From Acidimicrobiia bacterium (GTDB lineage: Bacteria; Actinomycetota; Acidimicrobiia; Acidimicrobiales; AC-14), in assembly GCA_023264995.1 (NCBI GenBank), contig JAHFUR010000033.1, positions 1-45,301 of the forward strand: a stretch of DNA of 45,301 bases, read 5' to 3'. The position numbers and the translations under genes are program-made. Positions 45,134 through 45,301 of the stretch are shown here, one piece after another. Numbering within the stretch: position 1 is the stretch's first letter; every line of letters begins with the position of its first letter. Under the pieces are notes generated by a model. The model worked only from the letters and a program-made list of their open reading frames with translations, had not been told where the DNA came from and did not search any database.

Positions 45134-45301
45134 ATGCATCAGCATGACCGCACCGAAGAGGGCTCGGCCCTGCCGTTCCTCGTTCTGGCCATCGCCCTGG
45201 TCGGCGTCAGCGTCGTCCTGCTGGGCCGCCTGGGCGGGGCCGCCACCGCCCGGGCCGGGGCCCGCAACGCGGCCGACGCCGCCGCCCTGGCCGGCGCCGC
45301 G
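45134..45301 (+). CDS. TadE/TadG-like membrane protein (partial, N-terminal 56 residues)
   Basis: The gene is cut by the window end. The visible N-terminus has a short polar stretch (HQHDRTEEGSAL), a hydrophobic helix (about 13-36), and then ARAGARNAADAAALAGAA. The last segment is the common signature of TadE/TadG-like pilus-assembly or secretion-associated proteins just after their single membrane helix. The ATG at 45134 has an excellent AGGAGGGG ribosome site. Without the rest, the exact family and role cannot be fixed. Confidence 0.65.
   Translation, partial: MHQHDRTEEGSALPFLVLAIALVGVSVVLLGRLGGAATARAGARNAADAAALAGAA

Overview
The window is about 72% G+C and carries the chromosomal origin region of a high-GC Gram-positive bacterium. 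Gene content and order (rnpA-rpmH-dnaA-dnaN-recF-DUF721-gyrB-gyrA; a SigR/RsrA-type sigma and zinc anti-sigma pair; an F420-associated-type metalloprotease; the tilS-hpt-ftsH-folE-folP-folB-folK and panC-panD-coaX-lysS-clpC neighbourhoods) point to Actinomycetota. I lean to class Acidimicrobiia, but that class call is inference.

Layout. From 1 to 35739 nearly every gene runs leftward, and from dnaA (36196) everything runs rightward, as expected of a bidirectional origin at dnaA. Left to right: clpC (cut by the window edge); a rightward polyprenyl diphosphate synthase; a VapBC toxin-antitoxin pair; a small secreted protein; a tightly overlapping cofactor operon transcribed panC-panD-nadB-nadC-coaX-lysS (pantothenate/CoA and NAD synthesis); a histidine kinase and response regulator pair; a folate operon folP-(dead phosphatase-like gene)-folB-folK; a DNA modification cassette uma2-dcm-vsr; folE; a rightward two-gene module of an LCAT-like hydrolase and a 1.7-kilo-residue STAND NTPase with 14 near-identical TPRs; two small membrane proteins; tilS-hpt-ftsH; a metalloprotease; small proteins; SigR/RsrA; parB-parA with a parS site; rsmG-jag-yidC-yidD-rnpA-rpmH; and the dnaA-to-gyrA replication operon. 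A TadE/G-like gene is cut by the right edge.

Accessory layer. In many actinobacteria ftsH, folE, folP, folB and folK are adjacent. Here that block is split twice: by uma2-dcm-vsr between folE and folP, and by the hydrolase/STAND module between ftsH and folE. The STAND pair also runs head-on to replication, unlike its neighbours. The two genes overlap by four bases (GTGA) and look like an effector/sensor conflict module: an alpha/beta hydrolase plus a protein with a Cys-His transglutaminase-like N-terminus, a P-loop NTPase core and a recently expanded repeat array.

Second unusual layer. Translation in this window is strongly coupled by 4-base stop/start overlaps. At several junctions a tiny ORF is inserted so that the chain of overlaps stays unbroken. 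Three 50-base units (two in tandem between recF and the DUF721 gene, one before the metalloprotease gene) are clearly related in sequence and each encodes a 17-residue peptide with an early GC hairpin. A decayed relative is fused to the 5' end of tilS. A further 50-base unit of the same layout, preceded by a 9-residue ORF, bridges gyrB and gyrA. I call these relay micro-ORFs; I do not recognise them as a described element. Two other families of dispersed palindromes are also present. No rRNA, tRNA or CRISPR array was seen.
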